Part shown: piece after piece, positions 20,866 through 33,527 of the stretch
Position numbering within the stretch: the first letter of the stretch is position 1
Layout: each line of letters begins with the position of its first letter
From: Alnus glutinosa
Taxonomy: Eukaryota; Streptophyta; Magnoliopsida; Fagales; Betulaceae
Direction of reading: 5' to 3'
Assembly (NCBI RefSeq): GCF_958979055.1
Contig: NC_084889.1
Location: forward strand, 15,206,761 to 15,270,760
Length of the DNA stretch: 64,000 nt
The notes under the pieces: model-generated
Databases searched by the model: none
Told to the model about the DNA's origin: nothing
Seen by the model: only the letters and a program-made list of their open reading frames with translations
Position numbers and translations under genes: made by a program

Positions 20866-22314
20866 TGACTTTAAGTGCAGTAAAAACATATAAAATATCA
20901 AATGAAAAACTTAAAAATTTAATTATTTATTTACCTTTTTTTTTAAAAAAAAATACACAAAAAAGGGTGGTCGTCATGTCACTTTACCTATGTGATAGCA
21001 TGTGAGCCACCTTACATGCTGTTCAGCCACCCTCATGGGCCGGGCCCCTCCCCCAAAGGGTTGACAGCTCTCCCTTTCTTTTTTTCTTTTTTTAATAAAA
21101 AAGAAAAACAAATTAAATTTTTAATTTTAAATATATTTAATATTTTTTATTAATCGTGACACACTAACGGAATCCATCAAGCTTTTGGAAGAAATTTGAG
21201 TGTAAAAACTAAATTGTTATTTTATCCTACCCAGAGAATCTCTGAATTATTTTTTATATCAAAGAGAGTGATTTGTAATTTAGGCAACTACAATGATTGA
21301 TTTTGCATTTATTCCTATTTTTTAATCCTCAGTAAGCTATTTGTAATTTAGACCAACCACAGGTACGAATAAAGCATTTATCCATTTTTTTTTTGTTTAA
21401 AAAATAATAAAAATTTATTTATTTAAATTAATATTTTAACTTATTTAAGAATAAATTAAATATAGTTGTATTCATCCTGATATAGTGCAATTCGAGCTAG
21501 CTTTATGTTCTAATTATTATTACCATCTTAATGGATTTAAGTTATAGCCAAATTGTTTTTAATAATGTTTACAATCTGTGAAAAAGAAATATGACTATAA
21601 TCACATGATAAATATATAATATGTGATCTCCTGACCTAACTCTTTGGGAAAACCATAAATAATGTGCCACCTAATTTTCGCACCACTCTATGATATCTAG
21701 GAATGGTTGAAAGTGTTATAGCCCCTCCCCTCCCCTACAAGGCCACAGAATAGTTGGCATGGCAACGTGGTATATAAAGGACCGATGATGTTTCTGTTTC
21801 ACAAAACTATCAACAATCACATGCATGTATGCTGGCTTCTTATTATAATGGGGCTTTTATTTCATGCAAAAGCAAATGTGAAAAGATGAAGCCGCAAAGA
21901 AGTTTGACATCTCAACCAATCTTTAATTTTTTTTATTTTTTATTTTTAAACAATAATTGATTGAAACTAACCATAGCATTGTTAGTTATTTCTTTGATTA
22001 AAGTTAAGAAATGAAGCCGATTTTTACTCCTTTGTTTTTCTCTTGGTCGTTCCTTCCAAGATCAACATAAACTTGCAAAAATGATCACAACCCTGGCTAA
22101 TAGGTTGCACGCGTCCCTCCTTGCGTCATTGGGGGCACAAAAAAAATTGGAAACTTTCCCCAAGGTTTGACAATCAACAACAGGACCTTAGGCTCGGGAC
22201 CATGTATTGTCTGAAACGTTATCTCATTTCTTTGTCTGACTCAAACATGATGACGTACCATCTTACATCATTTATAGTCTCCAACTTTAAATAATGCCTG
22301 CGCCACTTGTGAAA
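20866..22314. other. Intergenic region without a recognisable gene
   Basis: AT-rich sequence with poly-T tracts. A short GC patch with GGGCCGGGCCCC lies at about 21036-21050. GTGGTATATAAAGG at about 21767-21780 looks like a stray TATA box but no supported coding sequence follows. Confidence 0.5.
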
Positions 22315-22480
22315 GAGTAATTAATGCTAGAAGCTAGTTATTTTTTGTCACTATAAAAATGAGATGGCTTTTAAATTAATATTAAGTTTGTAATTGATTA
22401 CTATTAAATTTTGATGAACTGGTAATTTTAAGAGTCATATCATTATTGGAGTGACAAAAAAGTGACTTTTAGAATTACTC
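22315..22480. mobile_element. Palindromic MITE (GAGTAAT...ATTACTC)
   Basis: Ends GAGTAATTAATGCTAGAAGC and GACTTTTAGAATTACTC are inverted, with TTTTTTGTCAC/GTGACAAAAAA further in. Same family style as 12977-13111 and 46511-46679. Confidence 0.65.
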
Positions 22481-22659
22481 ATCGTAAAGAAACAAATCAT
22501 TTCATTTCATTTCCTTTTCCTTTACCTTTTTCTTTTTCAAAGTACAACCCGGATCAATGCCCAACAATAGAGAAGATCCTTATACATACGTAGCTTAGGA
22601 AGCCACATATCATTTGAGATGACATAACTCTAATCCTCCTTGTAGCATTACTTGTTAAG

Positions 22660-22905
22660 GAGATAAGAAAATGTAAATTTAATCATTTAATCAATACTTT
22701 AACCATCTCCCTGACATGTGGGCTCATACTCCTTTTTAATAACTAATGTCCAACATGTGAAATAATTAATTGAAATGAAAGGTAAATAATGGAGATAAGG
22801 TTCGAACTCAGGACATCTGCTCTAATACTATGTTAAACCACCACTTGTCCTAAAATTTTAAACTAATAAGAAGAGGTAAATTTAATAATTTAATCAATAC
22901 TATAA
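22660..22905 (-). mobile_element. TRIM-like element with short direct terminal repeats (antisense)
   Basis: AAATTTAATCATTTAATCAATACTT-like repeats near 22673-22703 and 22877-22905 flank an interior containing GTTCGAACTCAGGACATCTG, TCTAATACTATGTTAAACC (a decayed antisense Met-tRNA primer site). This is the clearest member of the repeat family that fills the hormone-binding gene introns. Confidence 0.5.
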
Positions 22906-23195
22906 CAATTAAAATTAAGGAAAAAATACATGTATCTCCTTAAATTTTTATTAAGGGTATTTTTATCATTAGGGGGACATTGATATTTTTTGATAGTTTA
23001 AGATGGGACATTGATACAATTGATAGTTTGGAGAGACATTGACAATAAGGTGGTAGTTTGAAAATGTTATGTGTACTTTTCCTTAAAATTAATTTGAGTC
23101 GATCAAACCTTCTAAGGATATAAGAATTGTTTAGGACATTGACACAATTGTTTAGTCCCAAGTTTTATTTTTTCACACTACAAATTTTTTTTTTG

Positions 23196-23545
23196 ATTGG
23201 CCACTTGCAGTTAGCCATGTGGATGGGGGCCATCCACGTGGCTAACAGGTCACCATGTGTAAGTGGCGACGTGGCCAAGCTGTCCAAGTCGCCACTGGGC
23301 CAAATGGCTTACTGGCCACGTCGCGACACGTGGGCGACATGAATTACCCATGTGGCTGACGTGTCAGCGACGTGGCGAGAGTCCCTGTGGCCCAGTCGCA
23401 ATGTGGATTATCGTCCACGTTGCAACAATTGGCCATGTGGATCTGACCACATCACCACAGTCGGCAACGTGACCCACAATCACGTGGCTATTTCCGCGTG
23501 GTCAACATCAGCCACGTGGTATATTAGCCACATGGCCAAATTTTG
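23196..23545. repeat. Left subterminal CACGTGG-rich repeats of the CACTA element
   Basis: At least ten variants of GCCACGTGG, CCATGTGG and GACGTGGC in both orientations within 350 bp. Subterminal repeats of CACTA elements bind the element's own TNPA-like protein. Here the repeat core equals the plant G-box/ABRE core. Confidence 0.8.
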
Positions 23546-24039
23546 CCACTTGGTGCACAAAATTTACCCATTTTTTATTTATTTATTTATTCTTAAAAAA
23601 AATTGATTAAATACATTTTCTTTTTCAAAATATCACCAAAATATTAGGACAACATTTGAAATTTACCATAAACAATATTGCAATAATTCTGAATCCAAAA
23701 CAACAATAAATTAGTTACTAATAAACGTTATTGTTATTAACAAAACAGAACTACGTAGCAAAATAGAACGGAGTTTTTGTAAATAAAAACTCTACAAATC
23801 TTCACGCCGTCGTTCTTGGGGATCACGAATTCTCATACCAGGTGTGGACTCACCAACAGGCGAATGTTGTGCAAGGGACGGTGTATCAGGCGAGGGTGTC
23901 CCAACGGGAGAGTGCTAGCCCAACGGTGATGGAGAATACTGCCGTCCAAGGGGCGAGACCGAACCCTGGGGAGACACCGAACCAATCGTTGTCACATTGC
24001 CTGCAAATAATAAAAACATTAAAACATTAATCTATATGC

Positions 24040-24564
24040 ATATCAAGTCCATAGCATTGATAAAAAAATAAGCAGTTTACACAATTGTAATCATACCTAC
24101 AGATGAATTATAGACGGACGACGTACTACCTCCGTTTGGAGGTGAAGACTGCTGAGCACCAGGGCTTGTATGTGATACTCCCATGGATGTGAGAACGGCC
24201 TCGAAGTACCTCATACGCTACCCCAACGTCTCGAAGTGCCGCATACGCTGCTCCAAGGCCTCATTCCTCTCGGTTTGAGCCCGTAGCAATACCTCCATCG
24301 TGGCAATCTTACCCTCGTGTATGGAGCAGCTCCGAGATGTACAATGGGATGGTCCTGCTTGTGAGCAAGCCCGGTATGAAAAAGACGTCCCCCATATAGG
24401 AGTACCGTTCGCCCCAACTTGCCGAACCCTCCCCATGTATTCAGGCCTCCCCAGCTCCTGTTTGCACGCATCATTCGGTGCCCAATGCACCGTGTCTTCT
24501 GACACGCTCTGAGTAGCAGCAGGGTCACTCGATAAACTCGGTGTCATCATCTCCTGTATGTTGT

Positions 24565-24657
<93 letters not shown>

Positions 24658-25770
24658 CAATATATAAGTTAGCACACGTATAACTTAGAAATATTAAAAA
24701 AAAAAAAAAAAAGATCGGTAGCATACGCATAGGACCCATGTACGCTCGTTCGGGTGACTCTCGTCCTTCCTCTCGTGCGTCTTGACAAATGACTTGGCTC
24801 GATTGGGAGGAGTGCCAGAAGTGGTTGCTTGTCGCCATCCAAATGAAATAAATAACAAACAAGAATATTATTTTTAAAAAACAATTAGATACAAATATTA
24901 TAACATCTACATATATATGTCCATAACTCATCGTGATTAAACTTGACATAGCTTTTTGATCCCAAGCAATGAGGGAGGTCATTCTGCTCTCGCATCCACT
25001 TCATCCGTTCACATGCCGCCTACATAGTGATCATTTCCTAATATTTAAGCATTGACACACTTAAATAAGACATAAAATTAATTGAACAGTTATTGAAAAT
25101 ACACATAATAGTTATACAATCAAAGACCCACGCACCTTTTTTTGCTCGGTACACCATTCCCTCAACAAATGCTCCACATTTGCTCTGTCATACTTCTCAA
25201 AAACTTTAGCAGGCACTCTTGCACGTATACTTTCTGGCATGTCACCATCTCGAATATAGAGCTCTTTTTTAATTGAATGCTTCCAAGAACAGTGCTTACG
25301 TCCTATATCAACCCATGCTTCGTGTTGTGTCTTGCGCTCATCTACAGATATGGAGAAATAAAACTCCTCCTACACATGCAATTTAAACATTAAGTTTATA
25401 AGTTCAATAAAAACGTAACCCTAAGTTTTAATAAATAAATAAATTAATTAATCAAAATACGGATATGTATATAAACATCTTTATTAAACATACCATCAGC
25501 GCATCCCACATAGCCCTCGTAATATGCTTATTTACCCTCAACCATTCGTCCTGCATATGTATCTAGGACCCACTCCTCACAAGATTTCCTTTATGGCGCC
25601 TAAACCGGTTACAGGCTTGTCCTACAGGTTGTGTCGCAGTATTGTACTGCAGTACAATCTTTTTCCCCGTCATGAGCACCCAATTCCTCTCAGGGTCCTT
25701 AAACACATCATAGTAGATGCTCCTATCTGGATTGTACCCTTACCAAAGAAAATAAAATACTTAAGTTAAT
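24040..25770 (-). pseudogene. CACTA second protein (PF03004/TNPA-like), decayed
   Basis: Reading down the minus strand: [20 protein letters not shown] near 25700, [20 protein letters not shown] then [20 protein letters not shown] near 25300, [20 protein letters not shown] near 24990, then [18 protein letters not shown] near 24800, and a coiled coil with [16 protein letters not shown] near 24240. The order matches the PF03004 region followed by a coiled coil. Introns, stops and a (TA)n expansion at 24567-24652 interrupt it. A long open frame that includes the TA run as Tyr-Ile repeats is an artefact. Confidence 0.7.
24567..24652. repeat. (TA)n microsatellite, ~43 units
   Basis: The longest pure TA run in the window, inside what was an intron of the CACTA second gene. 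Confidence 0.95.
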
Positions 25771-25899
25771 ATAATAAAAAAATAAATTAAGATAAACAAT
25801 GATAGATGTATATTATTTCAAACTTTATATTAATTGCATATATTCAGGGATTTAATTATGTATAAATATGTACTTACCCATCAACTGAATCTGGTCGGG

Positions 25900-26620
25900 T
25901 TGTATGCGCTGGGTCGCAGGGTCATCTGCACGCTCCTCGCCAACCCCTTCCCCTGGGGGCGGCTGTTGGCCGATGTCTGGGGACATACCCTGGGGGCCGT
26001 TGGGAGGTGACTGATCGGGACCTAACATCGCGAAGTTATATGGCTCTCCCCCAGATCCGGGCCCTGGCTCTCCCCCGAAACTGACCCCTGGCTCTCCCTC
26101 GGCTCCGGGCCTAGCTCTCTCCAGGAGCTGGCATCTGACTCTGGGCCGGAGCTGGCATCTGGCTCTCCCCAGAAGCTAGCATCTATCCCTCACCCGGCTG
26201 GTTCAACGGGAGCCCGTAGTCCTGCGTCTCCTTATTAGAGCCACATGGAGCAGGTCCATACCAGTGGAACGGATTGTACGGCATATTAGCCCAAAGGCTA
26301 CTGATTCCATCAAGACCCTCTCGTGCCCAGTATCGAGCCACATGACCTGATGAGGTGATCCTTAGCTGGAAAAATGTCAGCGGCATAGAATATGGCGAAC
26401 AAGAATATCTAGCGGAAACGGTCTGCCCGTGCTCTGACTGGTAACCTGCCATGCCCGGCAATAATGGTCTATAAGTGCCATCTGTGTGGTGTGGCCGTGG
26501 TGCAGTATACAGTAATCCCTAGGGTGTGGACGTGGACGTGGACGACACTGGTATGCTTGGTGCTCGGTGCGCACAAGAAGGAGGTCTCTGGTCCATTGAA
26601 ACTTGCGAGACAAATTTAGG
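25900..26620 (-). pseudogene. Proline/glycine-rich N-terminal region of the CACTA second protein, decayed
   Basis: Repeated GGGAGAGCC / AGCCAGGGGC words on the minus strand (plus-strand GGCTCTCCC repeats at 26040-26170) encode a Pro/Gly/Ser-rich stretch, as is common upstream of the PF03004 region in plant CACTA proteins. No long intact frame; assignment is mainly by position. Confidence 0.4.
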
Positions 26621-27020
26621 CAACGAATTAAACACGTTAAAAGTATAATTACCCAATTATATATTAGTAAGGAATATGCAAATTAGACAATGAGATTTAT
26701 TCAAATTAATTACTATATGTTACAAATTATGTAATTGAATTTAAGTGAATTGTACCAGCAATTAATATTTATTCAACCAACGGGTGCTTCAATCGGATCT
26801 ATATCAGGCTTGTCGTGCTCGAATTCATCATTCATATCATATAGGTTACCAATGGATAATACGAGCGGCTCGCACTCGTGATAGGTTGCACCTGCGTCAT
26901 GACTCCCTTCACCCTAACCCACGTAGTACACATTCCTTGGTTTAGTCCTCACGGGACAAACCCAATCTGGGTTCCTTTCATCTTTGACGTAAATACTTGG
27001 TCATCCTAAGATGTCAGCAT

Positions 27021-27350
27021 TTAAGGCTCATTAGTAATCAGCTCTCCCCTGTGGGCAAGGTGGTTGAAATTGACAAACACTAGGCCATAATCGTCTATCC
27101 TGAATCCACTGTCTCTCGTGGGGTCCGCCCAATCGCACTTGAATAGGACGTACTTAGTCCTGTCATAGTACACGACCTCAACTATATTGGTTAACTTCTC
27201 ATAGTATGTTTCGCCATTAATGGTTGGCACACATATGCCGCTGTTCTGAGTCCTCCTTCCCACACCATGGGCAAACATGCGGAACAGTTTGGCATTGACC
27301 ACGTACCTGTTATACTTGACTGCTATCTCCTTCAACCCTCTACAATGCAT
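27021..27350 (-). pseudogene. CACTA transposase C-terminal domain (DUF4216)
   Basis: The frame reads MHCRGLKEIAVKYNRYVVNA, then GICVPTINGETYYEKLTNIV, EVVYYDRTKYVLFKCDWADP, and GFRIDDYGLVFVNFNHLAH. This is the DUF4216 module at the C-terminus of En/Spm-type transposases. It is open for 109 codons but disconnected from the rest by frameshifts and inserted sequence (27408-27915). Confidence 0.85.
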
Positions 27351-27407
27351 AACTAATTTGTGACCTAATTCCTCCCTACGTTGATCGTCCAGTCCATCGA
27401 CCTATGT

Positions 27408-27915
27408 GTGTATTACAATTAATAGAGATCACATTGGTTAAATACTTTGGTAAATCGATACTTAAACTACATTGAACACGCAGTATATATACTATATAAT
27501 TAAATACCACTATTTCCTTACATATGCACAATACCATTCGCAGAACTACTCATGATATTGGACTTCAGTAAGATCGTCCGTAATTCGACCCCTAGTGCAT
27601 GATCGTCTAAGCGTGTCCTTGTGTATCCTACATTCAGCGGATATCATTATGTACTGATTATGCGTGTATTACAATTAATAGAGATCACATTGGTTAAATA
27701 CTTTAGTAATCGATACTTAAATTACATTGAACACGCAGTATATATACTATATAATTAAATACCATTATTTCCTTACATATGCACGGTACCATTCGCAGAA
27801 CTACTCATGATGTTAGGCTTCAATAAGATCGTCCGTTATTCGACCCCTAGTGCATGATCGCCTCAGCGTGTTCTTGTCCATCCTACATTCAGCGGATATC
27901 ATTACGTACTGATTA
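27408..27915. repeat. 256-bp tandem duplication inside the CACTA transposase region
   Basis: GTGTATTACAATTAATAGAG begins at 27408 and again at 27664. The two copies differ at scattered positions over about 250 bp. The duplicated block contains intron/exon-like transposase sequence and is further proof that the gene is dead. Confidence 0.85.
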
Positions 27916-28297
27916 TTATTCAGAAACGTATTTGAATGCGCATAATATATAAACCCTACTTACATCTGCAATTGAAGGAACTCGTCAGAGTTGAACCCAA
28001 TGAAACAGTGAATCTAGTTCATTGTCAAACAGTGCAGACTTACTCACACTCCCGCCCCTTTTGAACCATCAAGATTTCTTTGAGGTCTGTTGTGGAAGGT
28101 TAGTGCTTTATCTAGATACCTCGAACAAAACATCACTAGCTTGGTTGCTATGTAACCCTCCGCAATGCACCCCTCAGGAGCCGCTTTATTGCGCACATTA
28201 GACTTGAATCTCCCAAGGCTCCTAGTATACACACATGCACATCAACTTAGTTAGATATTGTCAAACCAATTTCGAAATAATTAATATATATATATAT

Positions 28298-28816
28298 TCA
28301 AATTTTACCTCTCTGCCGAGTACATCTACTATACTGTACGGGTCCGCCGAGTATGCACTCGTGCACAAGATGCACGACCAAGTGGACCATGCTGGTAAAA
28401 AACTCAGAGAGAAATACTTGTTCCAGCTTGCATAAAGTGATACAGACGTCACTCTGCAGTCGGTCCATCTCATCTGTTGTTAACTTGGTTGAGCATATGC
28501 CTCTAAAGAATGCAGACATCTCTACAAGAGGTCTAACCACTTTATCTGGCAGTGACAAGCGCAATACAATTGAGAGGAGTTGTTGCATCAATACGTGACT
28601 GTCATGGCTCTTCAACCCCAAAATCGTACGTTCCTTTAGTCGAACACACCGAGAAATGTTTGAGGCATATTTGTCTGGGACTCTCACATTTCGAAGGACC
28701 TTCAGAAAGTTTGATTTTTCCTCTCTGGAAATCGTGTGGCAAGTTGGGGGCATATATGTTTTACCATTTGCAGCTGTGAACAGATGCAATTTATGTCTTA
28801 ACCCCATTTCTTCCAA
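28298..28816 (-). pseudogene. CACTA transposase DUF4218 region
   Basis: The 172-codon frame includes KVLRNVRVPDKYASNISRCV, LKSHDSHVLMQQLLSIVLRL, then FFRGICSTKLTTDEMDRLQS and a C-terminus with HLVVHLVHECILGGPVQYS. LKSHDCHVLMQ-type and HLPxHLxxE-type motifs are hallmarks of DUF4218 in plant CACTA transposases. Confidence 0.9.
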
Positions 28817-28879
28817 GTCTTGTCGGGCTGCTAGGTTGTCCTTCGTTTATCCTTTGATGTCCAAAATAGTGCCAAGTAT

Positions 28880-29870
28880 TTAGTCCGTGACACTTTTTTC
28901 TATGTGCATGGCATCAAGATTGTGCCGAAGTAAATTGTCTTTCCAGTAGGGCAGTCTGAAGAAAATACTTTTCTTCTTCCACACTACATCATCAACACCT
29001 GCTACACCCGTCTTCCGCTTCTTCCATTTCTTCTTACCCGCGTTCTCATCCCCAAATGCAATTCCGTCCAACTATTGAAGGATCTTGTCCCCCGCATGGC
29101 ATATTTGGAGCACATTCAAATTCTTCAGTACCGTCAAATGTTCTTCTGTTTAACCGCCACAGATGCTCCGTTGACAAGTATCACTTGTGCCCCATATAGT
29201 AAAATTTCTTGTCGTTCTTCAAATATTTAGACCTTGTCGAATGCATACAGCAAGGACATGCCTTCACACCCCTGTTAGGCCACCCGAACAAATCTGCATA
29301 TGCCAGCAAGTCGTTTATTGTCCATATCAACTGTGCTCGCATATTAAAATTATCTTTCTTTGAACCATCAAATGTGCATGCCCCTACATTCCATAGTTCT
29401 TGTAACTCATCAATCAATGGCTGAAGGTAGACATCGATATCCATACCAGGTAAGCTCGAGCCAAGTATAACCAGTGATAGTATGAACAACGTCTGTTTCA
29501 TGGACATCCAATGAGGCAAATTGTACTGTACAAGCATTACCGACCATGTATTGTGGAATGTTTTCATGTTCCCAAAAGGATTAAATCCGTCAGATGTCAA
29601 ACCAAGCCGTACGTTCCTACTGTCTGCCATAAATTTTGGATGTAGTATGTCGAATGATCTCCATGCTTTCCCGTCGGCCGGATGCCTCAATATGCCATCC
29701 CTAGTGCGGCCTTCTGCATGCCACCTCATATAGGGCGCAGTATGCTCCGACATGAAAAGCCTCTATAGCCGTGGGATGAGTGGAAACCACTGCAACACCT
29801 TCATTGGACATTTTTTCCTTGATGATATGGGCTCACCATCCTCGTCTAAATGATTGTCATCCTTCCACTT
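28880..29870 (-). pseudogene. CACTA transposase core (Transposase_21, PF02992)
   Basis: From about 29860 down: SSRKKCPMKVLQWFPLIPRL, a TAG, RLFMSEHTAPYMRWHAEGRT, then LGLTSDGFNPFGNMKTFHNT, PGMDIDVYLQPLIDELQELW and GWPNRGVKACPCCMHSTRSK. This is the tnpD/Transposase_21 core. A further fragment at 28880-29071 contains KKSIFFRLPYWKDNLLRHNL and DAMHIEKSV. The stop before RLFMSEH and frame breaks after 29181 make it non-functional. Confidence 0.9.
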
Positions 29871-29930
29871 AGATTCTCCACATGAATCTAAGTCCTTATT
29901 GCCTTTCCAAAATAACATACAATCATTACG

Positions 29931-30641
29931 TCACGCCGGAATCTTCTCATACCCACGCCCCATGTCACTGAGAAACTTTTTTGCCTTGTATGTATTACCT
30001 GGCATGGTCTCATCACAAGGAGGCAACAACTGATTCATAGGCTCGAGAATATCAGAGAAAATTTTGTTACTAATACCTTCAACGCACTTCAAGTTGTACA
30101 TGTGTACAGTAGCACTCAATTTACTATGCTTGGTACCGGGGTGAAGTGGCTTCTCGGCAGTCTTTAGCAACTCATAGTACTTCAATGAATCCCCTCCAGC
30201 CGCTCCTTCATTAACTGCTTGCGACTGGCTATTAATGGCTTCCCTAACATCGTGCATGTCGAATGCATCACGCAATATGGCATGCATGTCACCACCCTGT
30301 TCTGTGCCTCCGCCCTGTTCTTTGCCTCCCCTCTATTTTGTGCTACCGGACGTCGCATCTATGGCTACAGGATTCAAATACTGGCCAGGAACAGGTTTGC
30401 TAATTGTCTCACCGTGCATATACTACAAAATGTATCCCGGGGACATTCCCTTACCCTTTGTCAGGTGGGCAAGAACGTAATCTAGGGAGTGGCACTGGTT
30501 ATTTCGACAGTACTTACATGGGCAGTAAATTCTACCATCGGTGGCCGTACACAGTTAGTAACGACGAATTCTACGAACGCTCTACACCCGTCATTATACT
30601 ATATCATACCCCTAGGGGCTGACATCCAAGACTTGTCCATA
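29931..30641 (-). pseudogene. CACTA transposase N-terminus with transposase-associated zinc domain (PF13963)
   Basis: The minus strand starts at 30641 with MDKSWMSAPRGMI, a TAG, then CVRPPMVEFTCPCKYCRNNQ and VLAHLTKGKGMSPGYILWYM, HGET: the CPCxxC-xN and W-x-HGE pattern of PF13963. Downstream (30287-29931) comes MHAILRDAFDMHDVREAINS and SKLSATVHMYNLKCVEGISN, the linker before Transposase_21. An early in-frame stop is visible. Confidence 0.85.
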
Positions 30642-30719
30642 CTTGTCTGTACGCGAATCAACAGACCGAAACAAATTAAAATATTTAATTTGAGCAAAAA
30701 AAAAAAAGAATAGTGGCCC

Positions 30720-30805
30720 AAAACTCTTGTTTAAATTTCATGTTTGTTTTAAACTGTTGATTGACTATATAAATTTTAAATTTCCATAGTCCTATCTTAA
30801 ATTTG

Positions 30806-30860
<55 letters not shown>

Positions 30861-31860
30861 CTTTTTTTGGTCATCTGTTCAAAGATACTAAAATTCCTCC
30901 TTATTCATAGCACCTTAAAATTTTTAAAACCTTTTTACATCAACAGTTAAACTAAAAAGACAAAAAAAGAAGGTAAAAGCGTGGTTGTTGAACTTGTTTA
31001 AATTTCACGTTTCTTTTAAACAAATTATTCCACAGGTTATTTTAAATATGCATATGTCATCAAATTTTGTTCTTATTTTATTTTGGTCGAATATACCGAA
31101 ATTCGCGTGCGTTCATAACACCTTTAAATTTTTAGAACCTTCTCACATCAACAGGTAAACTGAAAAAAAGAAAAAGAAAAAAAGGTAAGAACGTAGTTGT
31201 TGAACTGTTTAAATTTCACGTTTGTTTTACACTGTTGATTCGTTTCATATTATTTTAAATATGCATACGTTGAAAATTTTGGTCTTATTTTATTTTGGTG
31301 CATATACTGAAATTCGTCTATGTTCAAAGCACTTTAAAATTTTTAGAACCGTCTCACGTCAACAATTAAACTTTAAAAAAATATGAAATAAATTGATAAA
31401 CACGTGGTCGTTGCACTTGTTTAAATTTGATTTTTTTTTTCAACTGTTGATTCTGCATATTATTTTAAATATGCATATGTGAAAAATTCTTCTTTTAATA
31501 TTGTGTTTATGTCGAAAACAGTCGAGCTCATCCATGTTCATAGCCTAACCGTAAAATCATGAATAACTTATTCACATCAATAATTAAACTCTAAAAAAAA
31601 AAAAGGTTCGAACATGGTCGTTACACTTGTTTAAGATTGATGTTAGTTTTAAACTACTGATTTTGCATATTATTTTAAATATGGATCATGTGGGAAATTT
31701 AATTTTTTTTTTTAAGCGAATTGTACTGAATGCTTCTCATAAATCTGTAATCTTCTCACATTGACAATTAAAGTTAAAAATGAGAGAGAGAAAAGGTCAA
31801 TCATCGTTAGTGATGATTCATGACGTTTGTTTTAAATTTTTTAGTACGAATATTATTGTA
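30720..31860. repeat. ~200-bp degenerate tandem repeat, about 6 copies, upstream of the transposase
   Basis: Each unit carries TTGTTTAAATTTCACGTTTG, a TATTATTTTAAATATGCATA block, an AAATTCGT..TTCATA block and CTCACATCAACAATTAAACT. Copies begin near 30720, 30985, 31195, 31405, 31615 and 31800. The position suggests promoter or subterminal function in the CACTA element (inference). Confidence 0.8.
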
Positions 31861-31879
31861 AATGGTGGACGGTAAAAGA

Positions 31880-31919
<40 letters not shown>

Positions 31920-32559
31920 TTTTTTCTTCTGAAATTACCATCAGGATTTATGTATATTAGTAGCACGATTGTTTTTGCCACAATTATACATATTCATAAC
32001 ACAATTTGTTGAATATAATTTCATATTTTAATTTTAGTTTGTCATTGTTGGTTACGAACATATTTTAATAAAGTTAAAATAATAGCGAATATTGTTTAAT
32101 TTTTTCCACTTCCCAAAAATACCAAAATTCATAATAGCACACTAAAATATATATCAAAATTTCTCACATCAACAATTAAAACAAAAAAAAAAAAACATAG
32201 AATCGAACAAAAATTCCAACATCTACGTAATGACCAACCACAGCAAAACCAAAATAGAAAAAAAAAAAAAAAAAAAAAAAAATTCATTTATATACAAATT
32301 ACAAAAAATCAGTAACATTGCATGGGACAAAAAAAAGGAAAAAAAACTCCAATTATATATTACATTTTTCTATGTACTGATTGCCTAAAAAAAATGAGAC
32401 AATATAACAAAGAAATCAATAAAATGTAGAAAGATATAGCAAAAAATTCAAGACATAAATGAAAAAAATTACTCATAGCGAATTTTGCATTGTAAGGATT
32501 GATGGTTGCCTATGTACCTGCATTTTTGGAAAAAATAAAAATGTTAGAACACTATTGTA

Positions 32560-32669
32560 AACCGAGAGAGAGAGAGGGAACTGAGAGAGAGTGAGAGCTA
32601 GATACCTTTTGGGGCCGGGTAGTGTGTCGCCGTTCGGAGGTGGTTGCCGGACAGTGGGACTTTTTGCTT

Positions 32670-32700
<31 letters not shown>

Positions 32701-32822
32701 GAGATGTTCGGAGAGAGATATTAAGAGAGAGGGGGTGGACGGTGGAGCTGCTCGCTGGAGGGGATGCCGGACGCGCGGTGGTGATGGACGGAGGACGGTG
32801 GAGCTGTGAGAGTGAGAGAAAG

Positions 32823-32876
<54 letters not shown>

Positions 32877-32880
32877 AATG
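32560..32880. repeat. (GA)n-rich low-complexity tract
   Basis: GAGAGAGA runs at 32562-32610, 32672-32700 and 32820-32872 separated by GGTGGACGGTGGAGCTG-type repeats. Open frames on both strands here are products of the GA repeat. Confidence 0.85.
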
Positions 32881-32944
32881 GATAGTTTCCAATTTTAATA
32901 AGATTATTTTTTAAATTTTTTTTTATTTATTTTCTTTTTCTTTA

Positions 32945-33336
32945 AGTTTCGGGTGGCACGTGGAAATGTCTTGCGCGTGCAACCAGGCCCAAATTTGTCC
33001 ACGTGGCTTACTGCCACATGGACAATTAGCCACATGGTCAAATCCACGTGGCTATTGGGCGACGTGTATATCTAATACATGTTTCCCATTGTGTGACGTG
33101 GGCTAAAACACGTGGTTATTGTGCCACGTGTTACTTAGCCACGTCACTATATAAGATTTTTATTAAAATTAAAGTATTATATGACAATTAGCCACATGGT
33201 CAAATCCACGTGGCTATTGGGCGACGTGTATATCTAATACATGTTTCCCATTGTGTGACGTGGGCTGAAACACGTGGTTATTGTGCCACGTGTTACTTAG
33301 CCACGTCACTATATAAGATTTTTATTAAAATTAAAG

Positions 33337-33344
<8 letters not shown>
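32945..33344. repeat. Internal CACGTGG cluster with a nearly perfect 162-bp tandem duplication
   Basis: GACAATTAGCCACATGGTCA begins at 33021 and again at 33183; the two 162-bp copies differ at about one position. Each contains several CACGTGG/CCACGTG words like those at the element's ends. The near-identity marks a recent duplication, unlike the decayed genes around it. Confidence 0.9.
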
Positions 33345-33374
<30 letters not shown>

Positions 33375-33399
33375 TATATAATATGTATTTGTAATAAAC

Positions 33400-33458
33400 C
33401 CTTATAAACCCTAACCCTAGGTATACTATATATAGCACTAAACCATAAACCCTAAACC

Positions 33459-33527
<69 letters not shown>

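Noticed and set aside
21765..21860. Promoter and small gene after GTGGTATATAAAGG
   Set aside because: The following ATG frames are very short and unrelated to any known protein; no second piece of evidence.
24218..24982. 254-codon minus-strand open frame
   Set aside because: It is kept open by a (TA)n microsatellite read as Tyr-Ile repeats and poly-A; only short pieces at its ends are CACTA protein sequence, in an exon-intron arrangement.
32622..32892. Arg/Glu-rich and Ser/Leu-rich frames
   Set aside because: Generated by (GA)n repeats.
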